Source: an uncultured Treponema sp. (GTDB lineage Bacteria; Spirochaetota; Spirochaetia; Treponematales; Treponemataceae). Taken from it: a stretch of 64,000 nucleotides of DNA. Positions 9,335-17,883 of this stretch are shown piece after piece (positions within the stretch are counted from its first letter, which is position 1; every line of letters begins with the position of its first letter). The notes below the pieces were generated by a model. That model ran no database searches. It was not told the origin of the DNA and saw only the letters and a list, made by a program, of their open reading frames with translations. A program made the position numbers and the translations under genes. The DNA lies in the NCBI GenBank assembly GCA_946411505.1, contig CAMKEG010000001.1:496001-560000 (forward strand). The letters run 5' to 3'.

Positions 9335-11359
9335 ATGAGAAAGTTTTTTGGCATTATCGCTCTTTGCCTGTTGCCGCTTTTTTTGGCGACAATCTTTTCT
9401 TGCTCAAACTCAAGCGACAACTCGGCGCTGCTGGCAGCCCTGACAACGCAAGGCGGAACGATAACGACAATCGGCGAGAACGGCCAGCCGGACGACCCTA
9501 CTTTTAGCAAAAGCTGGGAAACTATGGAAGACCTGTACATAAACGACAGCGGAAAGCTAAACACAAAAGTCGCCGCGCCTTGGAACAGCCGCGCTTCGGC
9601 GACGATGCTGCCGGACACGGTTCGCTTTGACGTAAAAAAGGAAGAAGGCTGGGACGTGGCCTTTGACTTTTTGAACCAAGACGACCTGCCCAACATGAAC
9701 TACTTTGGCCTTTACAACAAGTACACCGGCGTTTTGCGAATCTTCTACTTTTTTAACAAGGAAGTCTCCCAGTCCGCCAGCGACTTTGCCTTTGAGGTCG
9801 TCCTTGGCTGGAACGACGCGAAAAGCAAATCCTATTACAGCGCGCTCAACTACGGAATACCTCTGGACGCGGAAGTTGACATGAACAAAAACTTGCTCGG
9901 CGACAGCGGCTCCGCCAAAACCTTCCGCTATCTTGTGACACCATATTCCGGAATCGGACGCAGCACGATGTCGCGGGGCTGGTACGCCTTTGACATAAAC
10001 CTGTCCGCCTACTCCGGAAAAAGCCTTAGCGAGGAAGGCTCGTCCATACTAATAACCTGCAGGGCGAACAACAAAACAAACGTTACCCTTGCCACCGACA
10101 TTTTGGGAAAGATTGGCGGAGACATCGAAGCAAAAATCGACAGGGCCAAGCTTTCGGCGTCTTCCAACGGATTGAGCGGAACGCTTGGCGACATAGGAAG
10201 CGCCTTCGGAAGCTTAGGCCGTGCGACGGCTTCCACCATTAAAGCTGTCGCAAAAGGAGGAATAGCGGGAGCCTTCGATGCGGCTAGCCTATGGGTTTCC
10301 ACAGCCTTCAACATCGCCTCAATGGCGACCAAGGGCAGCGGCGGCGGATCGGGAGAAGACCCGCAAGACAAGCTGAGCGGAAAACTTGACTTGAAGCTCA
10401 ACGCCACGGCCAACACGACCGGCTACCTAGAGTCGGCGGTGGCCACCAACGTGGAGCCAATCGTAATGACAAACGCCCCCATTATCAAGGACTCAAACGT
10501 TGGAAAGGGCGTGTGGAACATAGACAAGAGCCCTGAGCTTTATTTTGTTTCAGACAAGGTTCTCACTGCAATAAACGGCTCTGTCGCTTGGCTTGTTGAA
10601 GACGAATCTTACTATTTTTTATCAGCGGGGAGCGCCCGCTTTCCGTATTTTTACGACCCGACTTCTTTTGAAGTGACAATAAACAGCGAGCTTTTCCCCG
10701 ACGCGGCAAACATAAAAGTCCTTTCATTTTGCGGAATATACAAGAACAACGGCAACAAGACGCAAAACACGGCCTTTAGGGCGGCTGTTGGTCTGGGCGA
10801 CTTGAAAACAAACGGACTTGCCCTTCCGCCTCCAGACCGTACAACAACAAATGATGATGGCACTGTAAGTAAATACTGGGATATGAAAGGCACGGGTTCT
10901 TTTGTCGGTTTTTGCGTTCCTGCTCCTCAAGAAGACTACAAGGCCGCCGCCATACAATTTGACGGCCTTGAATGGAAGTCTTACGGCGCCGAAACTGACT
11001 TGCATTATTACGGGCAAGAGCTAAGCGTGGACGGAAGCGAGAGCGGCTTGAACTTTCTCGTGGAGCCGCAAATTTATTACGCGGATTCTAATCCTGTGAA
11101 CAACCCGGGCAAGTTAAAAAAGCTGTCCCATCTTCCTGAATTGTATGTCGTCGTGACGCTCCAATTTGAGTCCGGCGGAAAGATTTTCACCTACTCGCGG
11201 ATCTACCTTCCAAAGGTCAAAAAAGTAAAGTTCGCCGAGGCAAAGACCATAATCGGCGACATAAAGACGCGCCTTGCCGCCCAAACGGACAAAATCTACA
11301 AAGACGAATACATAACGTCGCTTGACAAGAAGATACAATTCTGGAGCGTAAGTTATTAA
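9335..11359 (+). CDS. lipoprotein of unknown function with a Gly/Ala-rich hydrophobic centre
   Basis: I do not recognise this 674-residue family. A signal peptide of about 22 residues ends in a lipobox-like ATIFS-C, giving Cys23, with CSNSSDNS after it, so it is probably a lipid-anchored envelope protein. An N-terminal beta-rich region (to about 285) leads into a stretch at about 285-345 of small residues (repeated GxxxG/A patterns, long runs without charge) that could be an amphipathic hairpin or membrane-active helix. Beta-rich sequence resumes afterwards. AAGGAGAA precedes the start at 9335. Its stop directly abuts the ATG of the GGDEF gene, so the two are probably one transcript, which hints that the lipoprotein and the sensor belong to the same envelope process. 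That link is inference. Confidence 0.75.
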   Translation: MRKFFGIIALCLLPLFLATIFSCSNSSDNSALLAALTTQGGTITTIGENGQPDDPTFSKSWETMEDLYINDSGKLNTKVAAPWNSRASATMLPDTVRFDVKKEEGWDVAFDFLNQDDLPNMNYFGLYNKYTGVLRIFYFFNKEVSQSASDFAFEVVLGWNDAKSKSYYSALNYGIPLDAEVDMNKNLLGDSGSAKTFRYLVTPYSGIGRSTMSRGWYAFDINLSAYSGKSLSEEGSSILITCRANNKTNVTLATDILGKIGGDIEAKIDRAKLSASSNGLSGTLGDIGSAFGSLGRATASTIKAVAKGGIAGAFDAASLWVSTAFNIASMATKGSGGGSGEDPQDKLSGKLDLKLNATANTTGYLESAVATNVEPIVMTNAPIIKDSNVGKGVWNIDKSPELYFVSDKVLTAINGSVAWLVEDESYYFLSAGSARFPYFYDPTSFEVTINSELFPDAANIKVLSFCGIYKNNGNKTQNTAFRAAVGLGDLKTNGLALPPPDRTTTNDDGTVSKYWDMKGTGSFVGFCVPAPQEDYKAAAIQFDGLEWKSYGAETDLHYYGQELSVDGSESGLNFLVEPQIYYADSNPVNNPGKLKKLSHLPELYVVVTLQFESGGKIFTYSRIYLPKVKKVKFAEAKTIIGDIKTRLAAQTDKIYKDEYITSLDKKIQFWSVSY

Positions 11360-12532
11360 ATGGATTTTGAATATTTTGTGTTTTACACCGTGGCCAGCGT
11401 GGTTTGCATTTTGCTGCTTTCGATGATGCTGGTCAGCGACAGAATGTACAGCGCGCGCACGGAAAAGCAAGTTTGGTTTGAGCGGGCGGTTTTTCTTTGC
11501 ATTCTATATTTTGTCTCGGACGCTTTTTGGGCGGCGGTGGTGAGCGGGCAGCTTCCAAAAATTCGCGCGCTGGTCGAGTCTTTTGTCTTGGCCAATTACA
11601 TTTTGCTCAGCGTTATGGCTTACGGGCTTTTTATGTTCATCGCCACTTCGGAGAACATGGAATTCCGCAAGAGCAAAAAGAAGCGCCTTGTGAGCATGGT
11701 TCCGCTTTTTCTCTCAATTTTCCTGCGGCTCTTGATGTATTTGATAGACCCCTATTTTTGGATTGACAAAAACAACGAGCTGAACCCTTTTTATTATCCG
11801 ATGATGATGGCCGCTCCGATTTTTTACCTAATCGCTTCGTTCGGGATTTCCGTCGTCAACGCGATTAGGGCGGAAGGGCGTGAGCAAAAAAAATTGTATT
11901 GGGCCATCGGCTCAATTCCGCTTGGCATAATGATTTTCGGCTCGCTCCAAGTCGTCAACCTTAACGCGCCGACATTCTGCTTTGGCTGCGCCATAATGTG
12001 GATGTGGTTCTACATTCAGAACATGCAGACGCTGATTTCCGTCGACGCTTTGACGCGCCTCAACAACCGAGGGCAAATTAACCACTTTATTGAACAATTC
12101 CAATACAAGTCCGGCTCGGCGTCTTATGTCATGATGGTGGACGTTGACCGCTTTAAGCAAATCAACGACGCTTTTGGCCATGCGGAAGGCGACAGGGCGC
12201 TTGTTTTGGTTTCGGAAGCGCTCAAAAAGGCGTGCGACCAAGCCAAGGCGTACGTCTTTCTTGGCCGCTACGGCGGCGACGAGTTCACCGTCATCATTCA
12301 AAACGCAAAAGACGCGGACTGTCCCAAGCGCATCGAGCAAGCCGTCCGAAAAATCCTTTTAAAAAAACAGGAAGAAGAAAAGCCGCCCTACAATTTGCTG
12401 GTCAGCATCGGCTACGACAAGATAAAAAAAGAAAGCGACTGCGTCAAAAACTGCATAATCCGCGCCGACGAAAAGCTTTATTTGGACAAGAAAAAGAACC
12501 ATAAAGCCGCGGAAAGTCATGCCCGGCAATGA
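11360..12532 (+). CDS. membrane-bound diguanylate cyclase (GGDEF)
   Basis: A 390-residue protein with about six or seven hydrophobic segments in residues 1-220 followed by a GGDEF domain. The catalytic signature is the canonical GGDEF (305-309), preceded by the substrate-side segment DVDRFKQINDAFGHAEGD near 255. It should make cyclic di-GMP from GTP. The RxxD inhibitory site expected just upstream of GGDEF is absent (the segment reads KAYVFLGRY), so product feedback through that site is unlikely. The first base follows the stop codon of the lipoprotein with no gap, and no separate ribosome binding site is evident, which argues for coupled translation. The N-terminal membrane region is not a sensor family I can name. 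Confidence 0.9.
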   Translation: MDFEYFVFYTVASVVCILLLSMMLVSDRMYSARTEKQVWFERAVFLCILYFVSDAFWAAVVSGQLPKIRALVESFVLANYILLSVMAYGLFMFIATSENMEFRKSKKKRLVSMVPLFLSIFLRLLMYLIDPYFWIDKNNELNPFYYPMMMAAPIFYLIASFGISVVNAIRAEGREQKKLYWAIGSIPLGIMIFGSLQVVNLNAPTFCFGCAIMWMWFYIQNMQTLISVDALTRLNNRGQINHFIEQFQYKSGSASYVMMVDVDRFKQINDAFGHAEGDRALVLVSEALKKACDQAKAYVFLGRYGGDEFTVIIQNAKDADCPKRIEQAVRKILLKKQEEEKPPYNLLVSIGYDKIKKESDCVKNCIIRADEKLYLDKKKNHKAAESHARQ

Positions 12533-12553
12533 CAGCGCTCGCAACATTTCGCC

Positions 12554-12582
12554 TTGAATTCCCGCCGCGTTCGCGCTATAAT
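12554..12582 (+). promoter_or_regulatory. sigma-70 promoter of manC, leaderless layout
   Basis: TTGAAT (12554-12559), exactly 17 bp, TATAAT (12577-12582). The ATG of manC follows after six bases at 12589, so a transcript starting seven bases after the -10 box begins at the A of the start codon. Confidence 0.72.
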
Positions 12583-12588
12583 GTCGGC

Positions 12589-13659
12589 ATGAAAGTCACA
12601 GCATTGATTATGGCGGGCGGACGCGGAGAGCGTTTCTGGCCCAAAAGCAGGCAGAACCTTCCCAAACAGTTTTTAAGCCTTACAAACGACAGCCGCACGA
12701 TGATCCAGCTTACGGTTGACCGCATAAAGCCCTTGGTCGCGATTCAAGACGTTTACGTGGCGACAAACCAAAAATACAAGGCGCTCGTCCAAGAGCAGCT
12801 CCCCGGAATCCCCGAGGAAAACATTCTTTGCGAGCCGGTCGCGCGGAACACGGCTCCCTGCATAGGGCTAGGGGCCGCGCATGTGGCCAAAAAAGACGGC
12901 GACGCGGTGATGATGGTCTTGGCAAGCGACAGCCTCATAAAGAACGACGAGCTTTTTGTCCAGACGCTAAAGGAAGCCGTCTCCATCGCCCAAAAGGAAC
13001 AAAAAATTGTGACGATGGGAATCACGCCCAACTATCCTGAGACCGGCTACGGCTACATAAAATTTGACCAAAGCCAAAAAGACGGAAGCGCCTTTAAGGT
13101 TGAGCGCTTTGTCGAAAAGCCCGATTTGGAAACGGCGAAAAAATACCTTTCCGAGGGCGGCTATCTTTGGAACAGCGGAATGTTCGTCTGGAAGGCCTCG
13201 ACGGTTCTTTCTTCAATAAAAGCCTTCATGTCCGAGCTAAGCGCCGGCCTTGAAAAAATTCAGGCGGCGGTGGGAACGGCGGACTACAACAAAGTTTTGG
13301 AAAGCGTTTTCCCGACGCTTCCGTCCGAATCAATCGACTACGGCGTCATGGAAAAGGCCAAGGACATTTACACGATTCCCGGAAACTTCGGCTGGGACGA
13401 CGTGGGCTCATGGCTCGCCGTGGGCAGAATCAAGGGAAGCGACGAAAGCCGCTCTACGATTGAAGGAAAAGTCGTGACTGTAAACTCTTCCGGCAACGTC
13501 ATCTTGGGCGGAAAAAAATTGATCGCCTGTGTCGGCCTTAAGGACACCGTTGTGGTTGACGCTGACGACGCGCTTTTGATTTGCGCCAAAGACGCTTGCG
13601 GCGACATAAAAAAAGTTTTGGCAGCCCTGCGCGAAAAGGGCATGGAAGAATACCTCTAA
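12589..13659 (+). CDS. manC: mannose-1-phosphate guanylyltransferase
   Basis: A 356-residue nucleotidyltransferase making GDP-mannose from GTP and mannose-1-phosphate. The N-terminal signature GGRGERFWPKSRQNLPKQF (about residues 10-28) has the FWP and lysine typical of type I GDP-mannose pyrophosphorylases, and EKP/NSGMF occurs near 180-205. It lacks the C-terminal phosphomannose isomerase domain of bifunctional ManC. The start is placed at 12589 although the frame is open to 12529, because residue 1 here matches the family and the promoter -10 box ends six bases upstream. The stop overlaps the next start (TAATG). It heads the surface-glycan locus and should supply GDP-mannose to the neighbouring glycosyltransferases. 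Confidence 0.92.
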   Translation: MKVTALIMAGGRGERFWPKSRQNLPKQFLSLTNDSRTMIQLTVDRIKPLVAIQDVYVATNQKYKALVQEQLPGIPEENILCEPVARNTAPCIGLGAAHVAKKDGDAVMMVLASDSLIKNDELFVQTLKEAVSIAQKEQKIVTMGITPNYPETGYGYIKFDQSQKDGSAFKVERFVEKPDLETAKKYLSEGGYLWNSGMFVWKASTVLSSIKAFMSELSAGLEKIQAAVGTADYNKVLESVFPTLPSESIDYGVMEKAKDIYTIPGNFGWDDVGSWLAVGRIKGSDESRSTIEGKVVTVNSSGNVILGGKKLIACVGLKDTVVVDADDALLICAKDACGDIKKVLAALREKGMEEYL

Positions 13660-14708
13660 TGAAAATAGCGGTTGACCTCCGCATGAGCGGAAAAAGCGGA
13701 ATCGGAGCCTTTTTGGACAACATTCTTCCGACGCTAAAAGCGGGAGCGGAAGTCGTTGAAATAAAGCCCGACATAAAGCCCTTTTCGCTTAAGGAAATGC
13801 TTTTCTTTCCCCGCGACATCATAAAAAAAATCAACGGCTGCGACGCCTACTTTTCGCCCTACTGCAACGTTCCCGGCCGCCTTTTTAGCCGCGGAATAAA
13901 AGTTCCTATATTCACAACGATTCACGACGTAATTTTTTTGGACCTTCCGCTTGCCGGAAAGCTCGGAACTTTGGCGCGCAAAGCCATTTACCAACGCGCA
14001 ATAAACAAGTCGCGCGAAATCTTTACCGTAAGCGAGTTTTCAAAGGGCCGCATCCAGGCGCGCCTTAGATGCAAAAAACCGATAGCGGTCGTTTATAACG
14101 GAGCGCCGCTTTTTGACGGCCAAGAGGCGGCCGGCGGCTTGGAAAAAGCGCGGAAGACGGACACGATTATTTTTGTCGGGAACATCAAGGCGCACAAGGG
14201 AATAAAGACTTTGATTCCGGCCTTTGTCAAGGCGCGACAAATTTTGCAAGGCCAAGGCGCGGCAAGCCTCCCCCGCCTTTTAATCGTAGGCTCAAAGGAA
14301 AACTTCCGCACAAGCGACACCGCCTTGGACTCGCTTTTGGAAAGTTCCGAAAAAAGCGGCGTCGAATTCACGGGCTTTGTCCCGGACCAAAAGCTAAAAA
14401 CGCTGATAGAGGAAGCCCGGCTTTTGGTCCAGCCGTCCTTGTACGAAGGCTTTGGAATACCGCCGCTTCAAGCGCTTTACGCGGGAACGCGCGCGGTCAT
14501 TTCGGACATTCCGGTCTTTAAGGAAATATACGGCCGCCTTCCGGTGACTTTCTTCAAGGCGGGCGACGCGGACGACCTCGCGCAAAAAATTGCCGCCGCT
14601 TATTCCGACAAAAGCCCTTTCCCGCCCGTGGAGCGCGTCTACTCCTACCGTTCCAGCGCGCAGGCGGTATTGAAAAGAATTGAAGAATCGATTAGTATTA
14701 AAAGATGA
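13659..14708 (+). CDS. GT4-family glycosyltransferase
   Basis: A 349-residue GT-B fold glycosyltransferase of family 4. The N-terminus MKIAVDLRMSGKSGIG is the acceptor-side Rossmann strand typical of mannosyl/rhamnosyl transferases, and the donor-binding E-x7-E motif is visible in YEGFGIPPLQAL near residue 262. Overlaps of TAATG with manC upstream and ATGA with hddA downstream put it in one operon. A GDP-mannose or GDP-heptose donor is plausible from context but not proven by sequence. Confidence 0.85.
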   Translation: MKIAVDLRMSGKSGIGAFLDNILPTLKAGAEVVEIKPDIKPFSLKEMLFFPRDIIKKINGCDAYFSPYCNVPGRLFSRGIKVPIFTTIHDVIFLDLPLAGKLGTLARKAIYQRAINKSREIFTVSEFSKGRIQARLRCKKPIAVVYNGAPLFDGQEAAGGLEKARKTDTIIFVGNIKAHKGIKTLIPAFVKARQILQGQGAASLPRLLIVGSKENFRTSDTALDSLLESSEKSGVEFTGFVPDQKLKTLIEEARLLVQPSLYEGFGIPPLQALYAGTRAVISDIPVFKEIYGRLPVTFFKAGDADDLAQKIAAAYSDKSPFPPVERVYSYRSSAQAVLKRIEESISIKR

Positions 14709-15709
14709 TTATCACAAGAACGCCATTCCGCATGAGCTTTTTTGGCGGCGGAACGGACATGAAGGAATTCTTCAACGAACACGGCGGCGCCGTTCTTTCA
14801 ACGACATTCGACAAATATTGCTATGTGACGGTCAGGCATTTGCCGCCCTTCTTTGACTACAAGACCGAGCTTTCGTATTCCAAGATTGAGCGCGTGGAAG
14901 AAATAGAAAAAATCGTCCACCCGGCGGTCCGCGAGGCGATGAAAATGCTGGACACAAAGGACATCCGCCTCACTTACGAGGCAGACCTTCCGGCAAGAAG
15001 CGGCTTGGGAACATCGTCCTCTTTCGCGGTCGGAATGCTCAACGCCTTTCACTGCCTTAAAGGCCAATACGCCGACAAGCGAAAATTGGCCGACGAGGCC
15101 ATTCACTTGGAGCGCGACCTATGCCAAGAAGCGGGCGGCTGGCAAGACCAAATCGCCGCGAGCTTTGGCGGCTTCAACAAGATAACCTTCAAGGACAACT
15201 CATACGAAGTGACTCCGCTGATAATCTCGCCTGAACGCAAGCGGCTTTTGAACGACAGCCTGATGATGTTCTTCACAGGCTTCACCCGCTTTTCGTCGGA
15301 CGTGCAAAAGGCAAACCAAGCCACGCCAGAAACCAAGGCCGCAAAAATCGAGCGCCTTAAGGAAATGCTCCGCTTGGTCGACGACGCGCAAAAAGTCTTG
15401 GTTGACCAAAGCGCCGACCTAAACGACTTTGGCCGCCTTTTGGACCACACTTGGAAGCTTAAAAGGCAAACAGGATCCGCCGTTTCGACAAGCGGAATCG
15501 ACGCGCTTTACGACAAGGGAATGGCGGCCGGCGCCTTGGGCGGAAAGCTTTTGGGCGCGGGAGGCGGCGGCTTTTTGGTCTTCTACGTTCCCAAGGAAAA
15601 GCAGGCGGCCGTCCGCCAGGCGATGAAGGATTTGCTTTACATTCCGTTCAAGTTTGAAAACGAGGGAACGAAAGTCATTTACTACGAAGCGGAAGACGAG
15701 CGCCAATGA
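14705..15709 (+). CDS. hddA: D-glycero-alpha-D-manno-heptose 7-phosphate kinase
   Basis: A 334-residue GHMP kinase. The start MIITRTPFRMSFFGGGTD is the sugar-binding motif of the HddA/fucokinase group, ATP-binding motif LPARSGLGTSSS lies near 97, and the C-terminal GHMP motif LLGAGGGGFLVFYV near 280. It should phosphorylate D-glycero-D-manno-heptose 7-phosphate at C1 with alpha configuration, the step that separates the GDP-heptose route from the ADP-heptose route. GmhA and an HddC-GmhB fusion follow, which supports this over an L-fucose or galactose kinase. Confidence 0.87.
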   Translation: MIITRTPFRMSFFGGGTDMKEFFNEHGGAVLSTTFDKYCYVTVRHLPPFFDYKTELSYSKIERVEEIEKIVHPAVREAMKMLDTKDIRLTYEADLPARSGLGTSSSFAVGMLNAFHCLKGQYADKRKLADEAIHLERDLCQEAGGWQDQIAASFGGFNKITFKDNSYEVTPLIISPERKRLLNDSLMMFFTGFTRFSSDVQKANQATPETKAAKIERLKEMLRLVDDAQKVLVDQSADLNDFGRLLDHTWKLKRQTGSAVSTSGIDALYDKGMAAGALGGKLLGAGGGGFLVFYVPKEKQAAVRQAMKDLLYIPFKFENEGTKVIYYEAEDERQ

Positions 15710-15741
15710 CAATTGATGGGTTTACAACAATCGTTAGTTAG

Positions 15742-15813
15742 GCGCATAAGCGGCAACATTACGGCGTTGCCGTTTTGCGCAAAGAAGTTATCTACTTGCT
15801 CGCTTACGCGAGC
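15742..15813. repeat. two strong palindromes between hddA and gmhA
   Basis: The first hairpin has nested arms GCGCA/TGCGC (742-746, 776-780 in the 15 kb) and CGGCAAC/GTTGCCG (751-757, 766-772). The second is GCTCGC-TTAC-GCGAGC (15798-15813). No T-run follows, so neither is a standard terminator. The 163-base gap otherwise holds only the gmhA ribosome binding site AAGGAGGA near 15860. Confidence 0.55.
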
Positions 15814-15872
15814 GGGCAATCGCGCTCGCAACTAAGCTCGCGCGAACAGCGGTATCATAAGGAGGACATAAA

Positions 15873-16505
15873 ATGGACTACATAAAAGAATTAATAGAGC
15901 GCTACCCGACCCTGGCCGTTTGCGAAAAAGACATTCGCGCGGCGGCCAGCGCGATAATCGACTCATACAAGGCCGGCGGAAAGCTAATCGTGGCTGGAAA
16001 CGGCGGAAGCGCGGCTGACAGCGACCACATCACAGGCGAGCTTTTAAAGTCGTTCGTAAAAAAAAGAAAGCCAGACCAAAAATTTTTGGACGCGCTTTCC
16101 GCGATCGACTCGGACACGGGAAGCTATCTTAGCGACAAATTGCAGGGCTCGCTTCCGGCAATCGCGCTCACAAACAATTCGGCCTTGATGACGGCGAGCT
16201 TGAACGACGTTGACGGAAACGTTTTGTTCGCGCAGCAAGTCATGGGCTTTGGAAAAAAAAGCGACGTCTTTTTGGGAATCAGCACCAGCGGAAATTCCAA
16301 GGACGTCATTTACGCGCTCGCCGTCGCAAAGGCGCTGGGCGTAAAGACCGTCGCGCTTACGGGAAAGACGGGCGGAAAGTGCAAAGAGCTCGCCGACATT
16401 TCGATTGTCGTTCCCGAAAACGAAACATTTAAAATCCAGGAATTGCATCTTCCGGTCTACCACGCCTTGTGCTTGACAATAGAAGAATATTTTTGGAAAG
16501 AATAA
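15873..16505 (+). CDS. gmhA: D-sedoheptulose 7-phosphate isomerase
   Basis: A 210-residue SIS-domain isomerase converting sedoheptulose 7-phosphate to D-glycero-D-manno-heptose 7-phosphate. Visible signatures are GNGGSAADSDHITGEL near residue 42 (phosphate loop and catalytic region), TNNSALMTASLNDVDG near 107, ISTSGNSKDV near 135, and a histidine-containing C-terminal helix. Length is slightly above the usual 190-200. AAGGAGGA is seven to eight bases upstream of the ATG. It supplies the substrate of hddA immediately upstream. Confidence 0.93.
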   Translation: MDYIKELIERYPTLAVCEKDIRAAASAIIDSYKAGGKLIVAGNGGSAADSDHITGELLKSFVKKRKPDQKFLDALSAIDSDTGSYLSDKLQGSLPAIALTNNSALMTASLNDVDGNVLFAQQVMGFGKKSDVFLGISTSGNSKDVIYALAVAKALGVKTVALTGKTGGKCKELADISIVVPENETFKIQELHLPVYHALCLTIEEYFWKE

Positions 16506-16522
16506 TAGCCTAAAAATAAAGA

Positions 16523-16538
16523 GCGGCATCCATGCCGC
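16523..16538. repeat. perfect hairpin between gmhA and the hddC-gmhB fusion
   Basis: GCGGCAT (16523-16529), a CC loop, ATGCCGC (16532-16538). It lies in the 58-base gap, upstream of the CGGAGAA ribosome binding site of the next gene. No T-run follows. Confidence 0.5.
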
Positions 16539-16563
16539 AAACGATTAGACCAACGGAGAATAT

Positions 16564-17883
16564 ATGAAAGCTGTCATAACGGCCGGAGGAAAGGGAACTA
16601 GAATCGCAAGCGTGCGGAACGACATTCCAAAGCCGATGATTCCAGTCTTGGGAAAGCCGATTTTGGAATGGCAAATTGAATGCCTAAAGAAAAACGGAAT
16701 CACAGACATTTTGATTGGAATCGGCCACTTGGGCCACTTTATCCGCGACTACTTTGGCGACGGAAAAAAGTTCGGCGTTGACATTTCATATTACGAGGAA
16801 AAGGAGCCGCTTGGAACGGCGGGCTTTTTGTTCAAGGCGCAGGGCTTGGACAAAGACTTTTTGCTTTTGTGCGGCGACACGATTTTTGACATAGACTTTG
16901 GCCGCTTCATAAAGTTCCACCAAGAAAAAAAAGCGCTCGCAAGCCTTATGACGCACCCAAACAACCACCCTTACGACTCCTCGCTTATCGTGACCCAAAT
17001 CGAATACCCAGCGGAAGGAAGCGGCGGCATGCCCGCGGACACGCATAAAGTCGCGGCCTGGCTTGCCAAAGAGGACGAGCGCTTATGGTATAAAAACCGC
17101 GTCAACGCGGGAATCCAAATCATAAGCCCCGAGCTTTTGGCCCTTACAAAAAAAACGCTCGTCCCCCGCCATCCCGAAAACCCCGACAAGATAAACCTCG
17201 ACCGCGACGTTCTTAAACCCGCCGTCCAGACAGGCCGCATTTTCGCCTACGACACGACAGAGTACATAAAGGACATGGGAACGCCCGACCGCTTGGAGCA
17301 AGTTGAATGTGATCTAAAGACTGGACTAGTCAACGCTAAAAACCTCTCCAACAAACAACGCGCCCTTTTCCTTGACCGCGACGGAACGATTAACAAGGAA
17401 GTCAACTTTTTGACAAACATCGACGACCTTGAGCTTTTGCCGGGCGCGGCCGAAGCGATAAAAAAAATAAACCAAAAAGGCTTTCTTGCAATCGTAATCA
17501 CAAACCAGCCAGTAATCGCGCGCGGCGAGGTCACTCTCCCCCAATTGAACGAGATACACGCAAAGCTCGAAACGCTTTTGGGCCGCGAAGGCGCCTACAT
17601 CGACGGCCTTTACTTTTGCCCCCACCACCCCGACAAGGGCTTTGAGGGCGAGCGGCCTGAATACAAGCGCGAGTGCGACTGCAGAAAGCCCAAGGCCGGC
17701 ATGATTTTGCAGGCGGCAAAGGACTTTAACATCGACCTTTCGGCCTCGTATATGATTGGGGACCGCGACAAGGATGTTGAATGCGGAAAAGCCGCCGGCT
17801 TAAGGCAAAGCCTTCTTTGCGAGCGCAACGGAAACTTGCTTTTAGCCTTGCGCGAACTTCCAGAATTTGGAGATAAAAAATGA
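16564..17883 (+). CDS. fused heptose-1-phosphate guanylyltransferase / heptose bisphosphate phosphatase (HddC-GmhB)
   Basis: A 439-residue fusion. Residues 1-235 are a sugar nucleotidyltransferase (GGKGTRIASVRNDIPKPM at the N-terminus, CGDTIFDID near 99), matching HddC, which makes GDP-D-glycero-alpha-D-manno-heptose. Residues about 258-435 are a HAD phosphatase of the GmhB type: FLDRDGTINKE near 260, TNQP near 318, the zinc-loop cysteines in CPHHP and CDCRKPK near 350-375, and GDRDKDVECG near 400. The two activities are non-consecutive steps of the pathway (bisphosphate phosphatase, then guanylyltransferase), so fusion brings the last two enzymes together after HddA. Stop overlaps the next start (ATGA). 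Confidence 0.88.
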   Translation: MKAVITAGGKGTRIASVRNDIPKPMIPVLGKPILEWQIECLKKNGITDILIGIGHLGHFIRDYFGDGKKFGVDISYYEEKEPLGTAGFLFKAQGLDKDFLLLCGDTIFDIDFGRFIKFHQEKKALASLMTHPNNHPYDSSLIVTQIEYPAEGSGGMPADTHKVAAWLAKEDERLWYKNRVNAGIQIISPELLALTKKTLVPRHPENPDKINLDRDVLKPAVQTGRIFAYDTTEYIKDMGTPDRLEQVECDLKTGLVNAKNLSNKQRALFLDRDGTINKEVNFLTNIDDLELLPGAAEAIKKINQKGFLAIVITNQPVIARGEVTLPQLNEIHAKLETLLGREGAYIDGLYFCPHHPDKGFEGERPEYKRECDCRKPKAGMILQAAKDFNIDLSASYMIGDRDKDVECGKAAGLRQSLLCERNGNLLLALRELPEFGDKK

